From positions 37,787 to 101,786 of the forward strand of contig FR900459.1 of the NCBI GenBank assembly GCA_000438175.1: 64,000 nt of DNA, written 5' to 3'. The DNA is from Fusobacterium sp. CAG:439. Lineage in GTDB: Bacteria; Cyanobacteriota; Vampirovibrionia; Gastranaerophilales; Gastranaerophilaceae. The position numbers and the translations under genes were made by a program. Numbering within the stretch: position 1 is the stretch's first letter; each line of letters begins with the position of its first letter. The notes beneath the pieces are model-generated. The model worked only from the letters and a program-made list of their open reading frames with translations, did no database searches and was not told where the DNA came from. Positions 52,966-61,911 of this stretch are shown piece after piece.

Positions 52966-53568
52966 CTATTTTGTTAAGCTCTTAACCTTTTTTAGCAAAT
53001 TAACAGCAGGATAATATTCAGGCAGAATATAAATACAATCGTTTAGAGCTTTTTCAGCTTTTTCAAAATTCTTGCGGGTATAATAAATATAAGCTAAAAG
53101 ATAGTGCAGCTCGGGATCATGATAAAAATAATTTCTTGCTCTGTCTAAAAAGTATTTGCCCTGCTCATCATATCCGTTATTATAAAATACACGTCCTATA
53201 AATTTATGAACTTCGGGATTTATCGTAAACATAAAGTCTGCATATCTTACTATTTTTTCGACATAATCCCCTTTGAAATAATTTATAAGAATGTTTAAAT
53301 CAATTTCCAGAAAATTTCTCAATTCAAAATACGAAGGATATTCACGAATATCCGCTTCAATCATAGATATCATAAAAGAAGCCCAGTGAGCCCTGATATC
53401 ATTTTGTTTTATGGCATTAAACAGATTTTTTGCTTTTTCGAGATTATCTGATAACAGCTCAAAGTAAGCATTCTCAAGTATATATCCCTTTTTTACGAAA
53501 AATTGCTGACAGTCCGTATCAAGTTCTGTCAACAATTTTTCTTTAGCTTTTTTATAATCCAATATCAT
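52966..53568 (-). CDS. TPR-like protein, 200 aa
   Basis: Helical protein with weak TPR repeats (AYFELLSDNLEKAKNLFNAI, PELHYLLAYIYYTRKNFEKAEKALNDCIYILPEYYPA). It has no signal peptide. It begins eight bases after the secreted TPR protein and is presumably its operon partner. The function is unknown. Confidence 0.7.
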   Translation of the reverse strand: MILDYKKAKEKLLTELDTDCQQFFVKKGYILENAYFELLSDNLEKAKNLFNAIKQNDIRAHWASFMISMIEADIREYPSYFELRNFLEIDLNILINYFKGDYVEKIVRYADFMFTINPEVHKFIGRVFYNNGYDEQGKYFLDRARNYFYHDPELHYLLAYIYYTRKNFEKAEKALNDCIYILPEYYPAVNLLKKVKSLTK

Positions 53569-53576
53569 ATATTATT

Positions 53577-54593
53577 TTATTTGTCATTATCATTATTAAA
53601 GCTGAAATCAGCCATCATAGAATTCATCATCACAGCCTGCATAACCCGCGGGTCAATATTTTCACCTTTTTGAGCCTGTGACATAAGCATCGGAAGCATA
53701 TTCATCATTGAATTACCGTTATTATTATTGTTGTTTCCAAGAAGCATACTCATTTCAGCCATCTGCGGATTTTGATACTGTGCCATTTGAGCATACGGAT
53801 TTTCAGATTGTACAGAGAGTGTCAGCCCTGCATCTCTTAGAGTTTTTATTGCTTTTAAAACTTCTTCATCACTCACCTGTGCGATTTTGTCAGTTTCTTT
53901 AGATGTTGATTTATTTTGATCGAAATTTTTAATTCTCTGAATATCGTTATCTTCCAGATTTTCTTTTTTATTAATAGTTTCTTTAATATTAATTAATTGT
54001 TTCTGCTTAATCTGCTGGTTTAGTTCAGGCGATAAACCGTTTCCGTATGGAGCATTTATAAATTTATCCAAATCATCCATTTCTTCAACAGGTTTTTCTT
54101 CCTCAGGCTGGCAGGCCGGTCCGTCAGTTAAACAGTCTCTGCCTTTTGTCGCATATTCAACAAGGTATTCGTTAGGATTAAGCGAAATAACTTTTTCATA
54201 AGCCTCAACAGCATCATTCGGCATATCAACATGCGTATAAGCCATTGCCATATAGTAATAAGCAAGAGCATTTGAAGGATCTTTCTTTGTCAAAGAAAAC
54301 AATTCCTGAAGACATCCCGCATAATTGCCTGCTTTATATTTGGCAACTGCACTTTTTATTGTAGCATTGGGATAGTATACAGTATCTTTATCCAAATTCA
54401 GAGAAGAATTACCGCCCAAATCGTTAGCATCCTGTCCCTGCGATTTCGGTTGGAACTTAGGGCTTCTTGTCGGTTGTCTTTTTGTTTGCTTTGAATCGTT
54501 AATAGGTTCAAGCTTATCAACACCTGAAGAATAAACAGCCGCAGAACTTAATGTTAACAATAAAGCTAATGTCCAAATAATCTTCTTATTCAT
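53577..54593 (-). CDS. secreted TPR protein with low-complexity tail, 338 aa
   Basis: A Sec signal peptide (about 1-21, IIWTLALLLTLSSAAVYSSG) is followed by a Gln/Ser/Lys-rich linker and one or two TPR units (about 75-150, YAGCLQELFSLTKKDPSNALAYYYMAMAYTHVDMPNDAVEAYEKVISLNPNEY). A charged region and an Asn/Met-rich tail with NNNNNNGNS follow. It is probably periplasmic or outer-membrane-associated. AAGGA precedes the ATG. It forms an operon with the 200-aa gene. Confidence 0.7.
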   Translation of the reverse strand: MNKKIIWTLALLLTLSSAAVYSSGVDKLEPINDSKQTKRQPTRSPKFQPKSQGQDANDLGGNSSLNLDKDTVYYPNATIKSAVAKYKAGNYAGCLQELFSLTKKDPSNALAYYYMAMAYTHVDMPNDAVEAYEKVISLNPNEYLVEYATKGRDCLTDGPACQPEEEKPVEEMDDLDKFINAPYGNGLSPELNQQIKQKQLINIKETINKKENLEDNDIQRIKNFDQNKSTSKETDKIAQVSDEEVLKAIKTLRDAGLTLSVQSENPYAQMAQYQNPQMAEMSMLLGNNNNNNGNSMMNMLPMLMSQAQKGENIDPRVMQAVMMNSMMADFSFNNDNDK

Positions 54594-54696
54594 ACGTACG
54601 TCCTTTTTTCTTTATTTTAATAATGTTTTTACATAAATCAAGCTTTTATCTTATTATATAACATTTTTTTTAATAATCATAATGTAAATATATGAT

Positions 54697-55242
54697 TTAT
54701 CTTAAAGCAAATTTACAGCCGCAGTAATTCTGCCTGTAAAGTCTGAGCTCGCGTGAAATTTTATTTGTTTTCAAAAATCCGTCTTTCTTTTTAAAATCTA
54801 TAGCCGCATAATTTAACCCGTATTCAGCTGCAATTTTTTCACCTATGGCAGTTAATTTTGCAAAATTTTTATGCGGGCTTATAACTATTGATGTTGTAAA
54901 ATTTTTTATACCGTTTGCTTTTGCAAATTCAGCGGTTTTCAAAAGACGGAGTTCAAAACATTTATCACATCTTCTGCCTTTTTCCGGCTCATCTTCCAAA
55001 CCAGAAACGGCAGAATAATATTCATCGGGGTTATATTCAGCCTCAATTAGCTGACAGCCGAAATGAGAACATAATTTTCTTTCTGCTTCAAGACGTTTTT
55101 GATATTCGCTATAAGGGTAGATATTCGGATTATAAAAATATGAAATAACCTGATATCCCGTATCTTGTAAAAAAGATACAGGATATCCAGAACATATTGC
55201 ACAACAGGTGTGAAGAACTATTTTATCTTTTTTCGGCTCCAA
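54697..55242 (-). CDS. queH: epoxyqueuosine reductase QueH
   Basis: Reduces epoxyqueuosine to queuosine in tRNA wobble positions; the non-cobalamin alternative to QueG. The 181 residues show LHTCCAICSG (about 11-20), SYFYNPNIYPYSEYQKRLEAE, RRCDKCFELRL (about 90-100) and the C-terminal NYCGCKFAL. These cysteine pairs match the family (former DUF208). It overlaps the 3' end of the VKOR-DsbA gene by 20 bases, so translation is coupled. Confidence 0.94.
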   Translation of the reverse strand: MEPKKDKIVLHTCCAICSGYPVSFLQDTGYQVISYFYNPNIYPYSEYQKRLEAERKLCSHFGCQLIEAEYNPDEYYSAVSGLEDEPEKGRRCDKCFELRLLKTAEFAKANGIKNFTTSIVISPHKNFAKLTAIGEKIAAEYGLNYAAIDFKKKDGFLKTNKISRELRLYRQNYCGCKFALR

Positions 55243-56416
55243 GTTTCTCCACCCACTCTTTATACTCTTTATATGTTTTTATTCCGACATAAGCTTCATT
55301 ATTAATCATAGTTGACGGAGTACCCTGAATTCCTCTTTTATAAGCATCGTCAATTTGTGCTTTAATTTCTTTTGCCGTATCAGGACTGTTTGCATCCTGT
55401 TGAAGTTTTTCGGTATCAAAACCCATTTCTGCGGCATATTTCAAAACAGCTTCTTCGGTTTGAGGAGTTTTTTCGAAAAGCATATTATTCATTTCCCAAA
55501 ATCTGCCCTGTTTTTCCGCAGCAATCGCATATTTTGCATCTATACAGGAACCGTCATGGAAAGGGGACTGTAAATATCCGTTGCAGGATGTATCAAGCGG
55601 TAAATTTCTGTGTACGATTTTTATCCCCTTCATTTCTTTTGCAAGTTTATGCATCATTACATTATGAACCGGACAAATCGGACACTGGTAATCAGAATAA
55701 ATATAAACGATTACTTTTGCGTCCTCATCTCCTAAAATATTTCCTTTAACGGCATATTTATTTTTCTTTTGCATAAATTCTTTAAACTCATATTGTCTTT
55801 TAACCTGAGGCGCGAATTTGAAAGTTACACGTGTGTAAGTCAAAAATCCGGCAGCTGCAAGCATTACAACAATAAAGGCAATTAAATATTTTTTAATTTT
55901 AACCGCATCAACAAAGTCAAGAAAACTTTGTTTAACAGATTTAACAAAACCTCCGTTTTTAAAATCCGCAGCAATACAACCTATTAACAGGTTTAAGATA
56001 TATGTAAATGCACAAAGAACACAAAGCTTTTTAATTTCAAATAAGCTCAAACAAAGTAAAATCATAGAAATTAAAAACGAAATTAAACCTAAAGAAGCAA
56101 TATAATCCAGAGGATTTTTAAAAACTTCCATAAATTTAAAAAGTCTGAAATTCTTTAACTTTTGCGCAAATAACATTAAGAAAACAAATGAATAAAAGAA
56201 CATTCCCCAGTAAGCAAGAGGAATTCCCAGAAACTGCGCCTCAGTAGTTCTTGCAATACCATCGCAGTCTATAAAATCATTTACCGAGCAAAAACTTGAT
56301 AACGCATACGGGTTAAAATTCGCATTGTAATATATTATTGCAAGTTTAATGGTTGTTATAAAACCAATCGCGGCAATTATACCGATTGCAACTTTTTTCT
56401 TAGTCTCTTTTTGCAT
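55223..56416 (-). CDS. VKOR-DsbA fusion, disulfide-forming membrane enzyme
   Basis: Oxidises quinone and makes disulfides in exported proteins. The N-terminal VKOR domain (about 10-150) has four or five helices, loop cysteines in SFCSVNDFIDCDG and the CXXC in KLCVLCAF. The C-terminal thioredoxin-like DsbA domain has the CPIC active site in YSDYQCPICPVH and the cis-Pro in QGTPSTMI. I chose ATG 56416, eight bases after AGGAG. Cys-rich prepilins in this window are plausible substrates. Confidence 0.9.
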   Translation of the reverse strand: MQKETKKKVAIGIIAAIGFITTIKLAIIYYNANFNPYALSSFCSVNDFIDCDGIARTTEAQFLGIPLAYWGMFFYSFVFLMLFAQKLKNFRLFKFMEVFKNPLDYIASLGLISFLISMILLCLSLFEIKKLCVLCAFTYILNLLIGCIAADFKNGGFVKSVKQSFLDFVDAVKIKKYLIAFIVVMLAAAGFLTYTRVTFKFAPQVKRQYEFKEFMQKKNKYAVKGNILGDEDAKVIVYIYSDYQCPICPVHNVMMHKLAKEMKGIKIVHRNLPLDTSCNGYLQSPFHDGSCIDAKYAIAAEKQGRFWEMNNMLFEKTPQTEEAVLKYAAEMGFDTEKLQQDANSPDTAKEIKAQIDDAYKRGIQGTPSTMINNEAYVGIKTYKEYKEWVEKLGAEKR

Positions 56417-56601
56417 ACATACTTCTCCTATTATAAAACCATAATACAATTTTATTTAACATAAATCAATAGCATAAAGCAGAAGAAATAAATCATCCGT
56501 TCGGGTAATTCATATTTCCATAAATTATCGTAAACTTGAATAAATTCATATTTTATGGTATAATTATAAACATATATAAATTATATTTACGCGAGGTTGA
56601 T

Positions 56602-57357
56602 TTGAAAAAGAATATTCTTGATTTATTTTTGGAAAAAGTTTTAAATGTACCCTTATGGATTAAACAGGTTATCTATTTGAAACTGGGAAACGAAATGAAA
56701 GAAATGGCCTGTGAGGATTTTCTCAGAAATCACCCTGATGATATATTTTCCACATTCGTTCCAACTCTTACATTCAAGGGAAAAACAGAGTTGACCGAAA
56801 GAAAATGCGGTCTTGATAACAATATTTATAACTTCCTTCAGGGATGCGCAAACGAATACAGCATGCTTGAAATTTCGGTTAATACATTCTTGTCTATGGA
56901 AGAAGTTGCAAAGTATTATGAACTTTGCCTTGAACAGAATTTTATTAAAGTTCCCGAATCAAAAGAAATTCATGCAATGGCAGGATACATAGCAGGGAAA
57001 TTCAGAACCGGCGAATATTTTAAACAAAAAGGAGTAATCTCCGTTGACCAGTTACAGCAGGCAATTTTAGCCAATAGAGATGCTCAGGAAGCTGGAAGTC
57101 CGCAAAAATTCGGAGAAATACTTATCCAGCTCGGCTTTGTTACGGAAGATGATATTAAAGCACTTGTTGTATTGAAAGAAGAAGCAAAAAAACGATTTAT
57201 TCTTGATTACAACACCGTTCCGAAACCTGAAACAACATTTTCTGATGACAGCCAGAAGTATGAAGAAGAAATAGCTAATCTTAAAGACGAAAATTTAAAA
57301 TTAAAACGTAAAATGCTTCAGCTTTTGGAATTGGTTAAACGTAACGGGCATCAATAA
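56602..57357 (+). CDS. GspE/PilB N-terminal (MshEN-like) domain protein, no ATPase
   Basis: The 251-residue protein has an N-terminal helical region, then about 140-210 GEYFKQKGVISVDQLQQAILANRDA and FGEILIQLGFVTEDDIKALVVLKEEA. This is the fold at the N-terminus of PilB/GspE motors, which in MshE-type proteins binds cyclic di-GMP. No ATPase follows. A C-terminal coiled coil (YEEEIANLKDENLKLKRKMLQLLEL) ends it. The start is probably TTG 56602 behind GCGAGG. Upstream in-frame starts precede the expected TSS of TTGAAT-17-TATAAT. Confidence 0.7.
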   Translation: MKKNILDLFLEKVLNVPLWIKQVIYLKLGNEMKEMACEDFLRNHPDDIFSTFVPTLTFKGKTELTERKCGLDNNIYNFLQGCANEYSMLEISVNTFLSMEEVAKYYELCLEQNFIKVPESKEIHAMAGYIAGKFRTGEYFKQKGVISVDQLQQAILANRDAQEAGSPQKFGEILIQLGFVTEDDIKALVVLKEEAKKRFILDYNTVPKPETTFSDDSQKYEEEIANLKDENLKLKRKMLQLLELVKRNGHQ

Positions 57358-58647
57358 TTAATCTTTTATTTTAATTTTGCCGTTAAACCATTGATTAACT
57401 TGAGTATTATATTCCGTTTTTACATTTTTATACGAACTTTTCGGGATAGTGCCGTTATGCGCTTCGATACTCATAAAATAAAGCCCGCGGTTGTATAAAT
57501 TTTGTGCTGATTTCAAAATATCTTCAGGAATGCTGCCGTTATAAATTTGGCTTGCATGAGAAATTTCAAACAGCCTGCGTTTATTAAGACCGCTTAAATA
57601 TTTTCTTAATGTTTTGCCATTCTTTTCAGTCACAAACATCCTTTTATCTTTAAATTTATTTGTATATGCTTTTAATTTTTCAGACGAACTGAATTTCATA
57701 ACCGAATAATCAATATCCATTTTTGAAATTGCTGATTTATAATCCCCTTTCTGCAAAGCGTCAATCAATCCCTGACGTTTTTCAAATAATGTTTCACCTC
57801 TGTTAAAAACAAAATCCATAACGGAATCTTTAAGCGGCTGCGGCATTTTCTTATATGCACCGTCGCCGATAAGTGCTCTGACATTTTGTTCTCTGTCGAG
57901 TAAATCCTGTGCAAGCATAGTATAAATCTGGGTATCAGAAAGAGTTTTACCTGAATATTTTTTTATTTCTTCCGCACTTAGAGCATGCCCTATGCCTATT
58001 GTTTTAACACCGTTTTTATCCGTATATATTTTGTTATGTTTTTCTTCCATATTTTCAAGTGCTTTTAAATATTCAACACTTAATCCTGCAGCTTTAGCCG
58101 TATCATTAATATTTCTTACATTCTTTGCAGTTCTTGTTTCGGGGATTTTAACTGTTTCGCCGATTGTAAGATTTTTTTCATCCAGAGAATTCAACTTTAA
58201 TAAAGCTTCTGCGGAAACACCGAATTTTTCGGCAATTGAGGCGGCTGTATCTCCTTTTTTAATAGTGTAATCCGGATTTTTAGTTATTTTAACGAATTTA
58301 TTACGTGCATTTTCACTGGCAATTTCCTCATCTGATATTTCTCTGTACATTTGAAAACCTGAATTATCCTTATTTTTAGATTTAGGAAATATTGTTCCCG
58401 AAGATTTTGCCGGTATTTTTAAATTTTGTCCTGCTGAAAGCATATCATTTTTTATGCCGTTAGCTTCTTTTAGTGCTTCAACTGAAATTCCGTTTGCTTT
58501 TGCAATTGAATATAAGGTTTCTCCTGCTTTTACCTTATGGTATACAGCAGTTTGCTTTTTATTATCAGACTTATTTTTCTCTGTTTTTTCATCAGAGGAA
58601 AATCCGAAAAAATTTGTTATTAACTTCCAAATATCAAAGCCAAACAT
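57358..58647 (-). CDS. LysM-containing lysozyme-like (GH24) muramidase
   Basis: Cell-wall hydrolase. Two LysM peptidoglycan-binding motifs (about 33-78, YHKVKAGETLYSIAKANGISVEALKEANG, and about 105-150) precede a phage-lysozyme type domain (about 175-310). The catalytic Glu is near MEEKHNKIYTDKNGVKTIGIGHAL, and SVMDFVFNRG follows. There is no clear signal peptide. The C-terminal 110 residues are unassigned. It lies 11 bases after the amidase gene as a two-gene unit. The GH24 domain is phage-like, but no other phage genes are near. Confidence 0.82.
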   Translation of the reverse strand: MFGFDIWKLITNFFGFSSDEKTEKNKSDNKKQTAVYHKVKAGETLYSIAKANGISVEALKEANGIKNDMLSAGQNLKIPAKSSGTIFPKSKNKDNSGFQMYREISDEEIASENARNKFVKITKNPDYTIKKGDTAASIAEKFGVSAEALLKLNSLDEKNLTIGETVKIPETRTAKNVRNINDTAKAAGLSVEYLKALENMEEKHNKIYTDKNGVKTIGIGHALSAEEIKKYSGKTLSDTQIYTMLAQDLLDREQNVRALIGDGAYKKMPQPLKDSVMDFVFNRGETLFEKRQGLIDALQKGDYKSAISKMDIDYSVMKFSSSEKLKAYTNKFKDKRMFVTEKNGKTLRKYLSGLNKRRLFEISHASQIYNGSIPEDILKSAQNLYNRGLYFMSIEAHNGTIPKSSYKNVKTEYNTQVNQWFNGKIKIKD

Positions 58648-58658
58648 TTTACAATATC

Positions 58659-60461
58659 CTAATTATTCATAGTTTCTTCAATTGCGTCCGCAACGCATTT
58701 CATATATTTTTTCTGGTCATTGCTTGACAATAAAGAGTTTGTAATCTCTCCGTTTGCAATATTGCCTATTTCAAGCAAAGATGAAGTTACACCTTTAGCT
58801 GCATTATTAACATATAAATTATCGTGTGTTACATCGGGAGTTAAAGCCATAAAGCCGTTTTGCAGATGCTTATTAATATTTTCCGATAACTTTTTATCAA
58901 TGTCTTTTGTATAACGGACGGTACACATTCTGGAATCAGGTCTTTCCTTTGCAGATTCCACATGCACAGAGAGAAAGAGCATATCTGATTTATCAGTGCC
59001 GCTTATTAATTCCCTGACTTCATCCGAACCTTTTTTACCTTCTATCAGATTTTCGAGGTAATGTTGTTTTGCCATTCCGCCGTTTCTTACAGCTCCTGAC
59101 ACAAAAACGACATTTGCGCCTCTGCTTCTGAGTTCATCCGACAGGTTATCCACAAAACTCTGTGCAACCCGCCATTCTTCAATAGGCATTTCTTTACCTT
59201 CGGCATTTTTGACCGATAAAACCGTACCCGGGTCAAAGTAACCGTTATTTTGCTGATAGCCGCCGTGCCCAGAATTAAGGATTACAACCTTACCGTTAAG
59301 ATCGCCTGTTCCTGTGCTGTCACGTAATTCTGTCAAAGCTTCTATTTTCTTTGTTTCGGTATTATAGTTTGGCAAAGGTCTTACAATATAAGGATTTTCG
59401 ACTTTACTGAAACCTTTATCACGTTTACCGCTGCTTATTGCCCAGCTTTTCAGGGTGCCTGCAGTTACATATTTTCCGTTTCCGTCTTTTATTGAGGTTA
59501 GTGTCGCACCTGTAATATCTTCACTGTTACCCCCGTTTGAAGTTTTTAAGACTTCATCGGCAAATTTTCCTCCTGTCGTTCTTTTAACGGTTTTCGAATT
59601 ATTATCAATCATTTCGTTTATCATTTCGTCAAGCTTATCTGTGCTTACCATACCGATAAATTTATTGAATTCTTTATCCAGTTCTGCTTTAAACTCCTGT
59701 CTTTTAGCGGGTGTAGAAGCATTAGTCTGCTTTGCAAGATTATCGTAAATTGTCATAACCGCATCTTTTCTCAGCTCTTTAGAGCTCATAATTTCCGAAC
59801 AAATTGCATTAATCAAAGATTCGTCATTGTCAGGCAATTCATCGTAAGCTTTTATAACCTGTTTAACGTTTTTATCATTAATCTGTAAAAATGCTTTGCT
59901 GAAATCTTCCTTGCCGACTGCTCCGATATTAGAAGAAACCGCATCGCTAATCTGTTCCGCTATTTCATTCGGAGCAGCAGGCTGTTCTTTTGGAAATTGA
60001 GGTTTTTCAGTTACGGTCTTTCTTGTAACTGAGGAACTTTTTTGTATTTCGTTTTTCTTAACAGGCTCTTTCGTTTTCGGATATACATAAAAATATTCGT
60101 CTTTTGAGGGTTTATAGTTTTTAGGAAGCCCGTTTAATTTCAGTAATTCTTCAAGTGACATTCCGTTTTGTTTCGCCAAATAATTCAATCCCTTGCCGTC
60201 AGGGATTTTAGCATGCGGAACATTTTTTATAACCTGTCCTTTCACAAGGGTATCTTTAGTAAGTCCAGTCAAATTTTTAAATTCGGACAAAGACATATTA
60301 AATCTGCGCGCAATAGCAGTCAGTCCTTTTTCATCTCCGCTAATGGTGACAATGTATTCACCTTTTGCTCTCGCATCTTTTTTAAGCTTTTCCGTATCAG
60401 TAGTACTGTCTTTTGTTTCAGGAATGGAATTTGTCCCTGTACCTTTTATTTCAAATAACAT
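58659..60461 (-). CDS. N-acetylmuramoyl-L-alanine amidase with LysM motifs
   Basis: Cleaves the amide between MurNAc and the stem peptide. Two LysM-like motifs lie near residues 35-125 (YIVTISGDEKGLTAIARRFNMSLSEFKNLTG). A long helical middle follows (about 160-320), then an Amidase_3 domain (about 390-600) with VILNSGHGGYQQNNGYFDPG, a catalytic Glu in EEWRVAQ and LFLSVHVESA. The usual zinc motif DPGHGG is NSGHGG here. There is no obvious signal peptide. Cotranscribed with the lysozyme gene. Confidence 0.8.
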   Translation of the reverse strand: MLFEIKGTGTNSIPETKDSTTDTEKLKKDARAKGEYIVTISGDEKGLTAIARRFNMSLSEFKNLTGLTKDTLVKGQVIKNVPHAKIPDGKGLNYLAKQNGMSLEELLKLNGLPKNYKPSKDEYFYVYPKTKEPVKKNEIQKSSSVTRKTVTEKPQFPKEQPAAPNEIAEQISDAVSSNIGAVGKEDFSKAFLQINDKNVKQVIKAYDELPDNDESLINAICSEIMSSKELRKDAVMTIYDNLAKQTNASTPAKRQEFKAELDKEFNKFIGMVSTDKLDEMINEMIDNNSKTVKRTTGGKFADEVLKTSNGGNSEDITGATLTSIKDGNGKYVTAGTLKSWAISSGKRDKGFSKVENPYIVRPLPNYNTETKKIEALTELRDSTGTGDLNGKVVILNSGHGGYQQNNGYFDPGTVLSVKNAEGKEMPIEEWRVAQSFVDNLSDELRSRGANVVFVSGAVRNGGMAKQHYLENLIEGKKGSDEVRELISGTDKSDMLFLSVHVESAKERPDSRMCTVRYTKDIDKKLSENINKHLQNGFMALTPDVTHDNLYVNNAAKGVTSSLLEIGNIANGEITNSLLSSNDQKKYMKCVADAIEETMNN

Positions 60462-60489
60462 AAAATACCTGTTCTTTTACACACATAAA

Positions 60490-60536
60490 AAATAACGGCA
60501 TTTCCAGAAACAATCTTTAGAAAAATACCGTTATTT
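60490..60536 (-). terminator. terminator downstream of upp
   Basis: AAATAACGGCATTT pairs with AAATACCGTTATTT with a G-U pair. On the minus strand it is followed by six Ts. Confidence 0.6.
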
Positions 60537-60561
60537 CATTTATATTTGTTTACAATTAAGA

Positions 60562-61212
60562 TCAGGTGTTAAAAATTCTGTCCCCTGCATCTCCCATTCC
60601 TGGAACGATATACCCTTTTTCATTCAGGCATTCGTCAACGGCTGCCGTTATAATTTCAATTTCCGGATAATGTTTTTGAATATTTTCAATACCCTGCGGT
60701 GCCGCAATTATACGGATTACTTTTATATTATCTATGGGAATACCTTTATCCGCGTATAATTTTATAGCTTCTATAAGAGAATTGCCTGTCGCAAGCATCG
60801 GATCGGTTATATAAATATAGAATTTTTCAGGATTAGGCGCATCCATAGGAACTTTATTATAATACCAGACTGGTTTTAAAGTTTTTTCATCCCTGTACAT
60901 ACCGATATGTCTTATACATGCCTGCGGGAGAATATCAATTGCTTCATCCGTAAATATTAAGCCGGCACGCAATATCGGAGAAATTATAAGATTAATATCA
61001 GGGTCAACGGTTTTTGCGGTAAAAGTCGTAAGAGGCGTAGTTATGTCTTTATCCACAAGAGGAAGGTTTTTTGCAGCTTCATATAAAAGGCATCTTGTAA
61101 TCTTTCTGGTTGCAATTCTTACTCCCTGACTGTCGGTATTTTTATCACGCATTGTGCATAAATTTAAAAGTACGACAGGGTTATTGATTACTCTGACTTT
61201 CTCTTTGTTCAT
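60562..61212 (-). CDS. upp: uracil phosphoribosyltransferase
   Basis: Salvages uracil to UMP using PRPP. The 216 residues show ISPILRAGLIFTDEA (substrate/PRPP region), the PRPP loop YITDPMLATGNSL and the C-terminal GMGDAGDRIFNT, close to the family consensus ending. AAGGAG lies before the ATG, within the end of the MCE gene, which it overlaps by 32 bases. Confidence 0.95.
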   Translation of the reverse strand: MNKEKVRVINNPVVLLNLCTMRDKNTDSQGVRIATRKITRCLLYEAAKNLPLVDKDITTPLTTFTAKTVDPDINLIISPILRAGLIFTDEAIDILPQACIRHIGMYRDEKTLKPVWYYNKVPMDAPNPEKFYIYITDPMLATGNSLIEAIKLYADKGIPIDNIKVIRIIAAPQGIENIQKHYPEIEIITAAVDECLNEKGYIVPGMGDAGDRIFNT

Positions 61213-61813
61213 CCTTAACTCCTTCTTTTTTTATATTTGAAAATTCTTTTATCCATTTGTCCAAAAGCGTCATATTGCTTTGAATTTCTGTAGTATTAAT
61301 CCCTTTGCTTATATCAACGGCGCCTGTTTCTCTTGCAAAAAATGACAATTTTGTCGTAATAGAGCCGAGTTTGTCAAACATATCATTGAGCAGACCTAAA
61401 GAATCATGCAGTCTTTTAGGATTTTGTACAACAATTAATTTATTAGAGGCAATACTTTCATCTGTCGGGGGATAAATTTCAAGGGATTTTGACCCGCCCA
61501 TTCCGTTAAATTCAACAGTCGCGATTGAGCCTTTAGGTAAAACAACATCTTTATCGGTAATAACAATTTTTAAATAAACATCGTTAGCCACTATTTTAAC
61601 TTTTTCGATATAGCCAACCTGAACACCCATAAATTTTACGGGGGAACCTGCAATTAAGCCGTCAACATCAGGCATAAAAAGCTGATAAGTCACAAGTTCT
61701 TTTTCCTTGTGATAATGATGAATTTTTATCCCCGCAACAACTGCACACAATATCAGAAACCAGATGCCGAATTCTATCAGTATATATTTATGAATTCCGT
61801 CAAAAATTTTCAT
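61181..61813 (-). CDS. MCE/MlaD-family lipid-transport protein, leaderless
   Basis: Membrane-anchored MCE-domain protein of lipid ABC transport systems between inner and outer membranes. One transmembrane helix (about 12-32) is followed by the MCE core: FMPDVDGLIAGSPVKFMGVQVGYIEKVKI and GSIATVEFNGMGGSKSLEIYPP. Cyanobacterial and plant homologues are of similar size. I chose ATG 61813: TATAAT (61820-61825) ends six bases before it, so the upstream in-frame starts would not be transcribed. The Mla ATPase and permease are not in the window. Confidence 0.85.
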   Translation of the reverse strand: MKIFDGIHKYILIEFGIWFLILCAVVAGIKIHHYHKEKELVTYQLFMPDVDGLIAGSPVKFMGVQVGYIEKVKIVANDVYLKIVITDKDVVLPKGSIATVEFNGMGGSKSLEIYPPTDESIASNKLIVVQNPKRLHDSLGLLNDMFDKLGSITTKLSFFARETGAVDISKGINTTEIQSNMTLLDKWIKEFSNIKKEGVKDEQRESQSNQ

Positions 61814-61819
61814 AAGCCG

Positions 61820-61825
61820 ATTATA
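61820..61825 (-). promoter_or_regulatory. -10 box of leaderless MCE gene
   Basis: Minus-strand TATAAT with six bases (CGGCTT) to ATG 61813. A GTGGCA -35-like box lies 18 bp upstream. No SD is present. Confidence 0.55.
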
Positions 61826-61911
61826 CAACAATACATGTTTTTTTGCCACTTGCCAAAAAAGTTTTTGTATTATACTATAATTATATTAAACAAAAAGTGA
61901 GGTTTTAACTT

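Noticed and set aside
57358..60461. Prophage remnant around the lysozyme gene
   Set aside because: The GH24 domain is phage-like, but there are no capsid, tail, integrase or holin genes, and both genes have LysM domains typical of cellular hydrolases.
61814..61849. Upstream start of the MCE protein
   Set aside because: It lies upstream of the -10 box that fits the downstream ATG, and has no ribosome-binding site.
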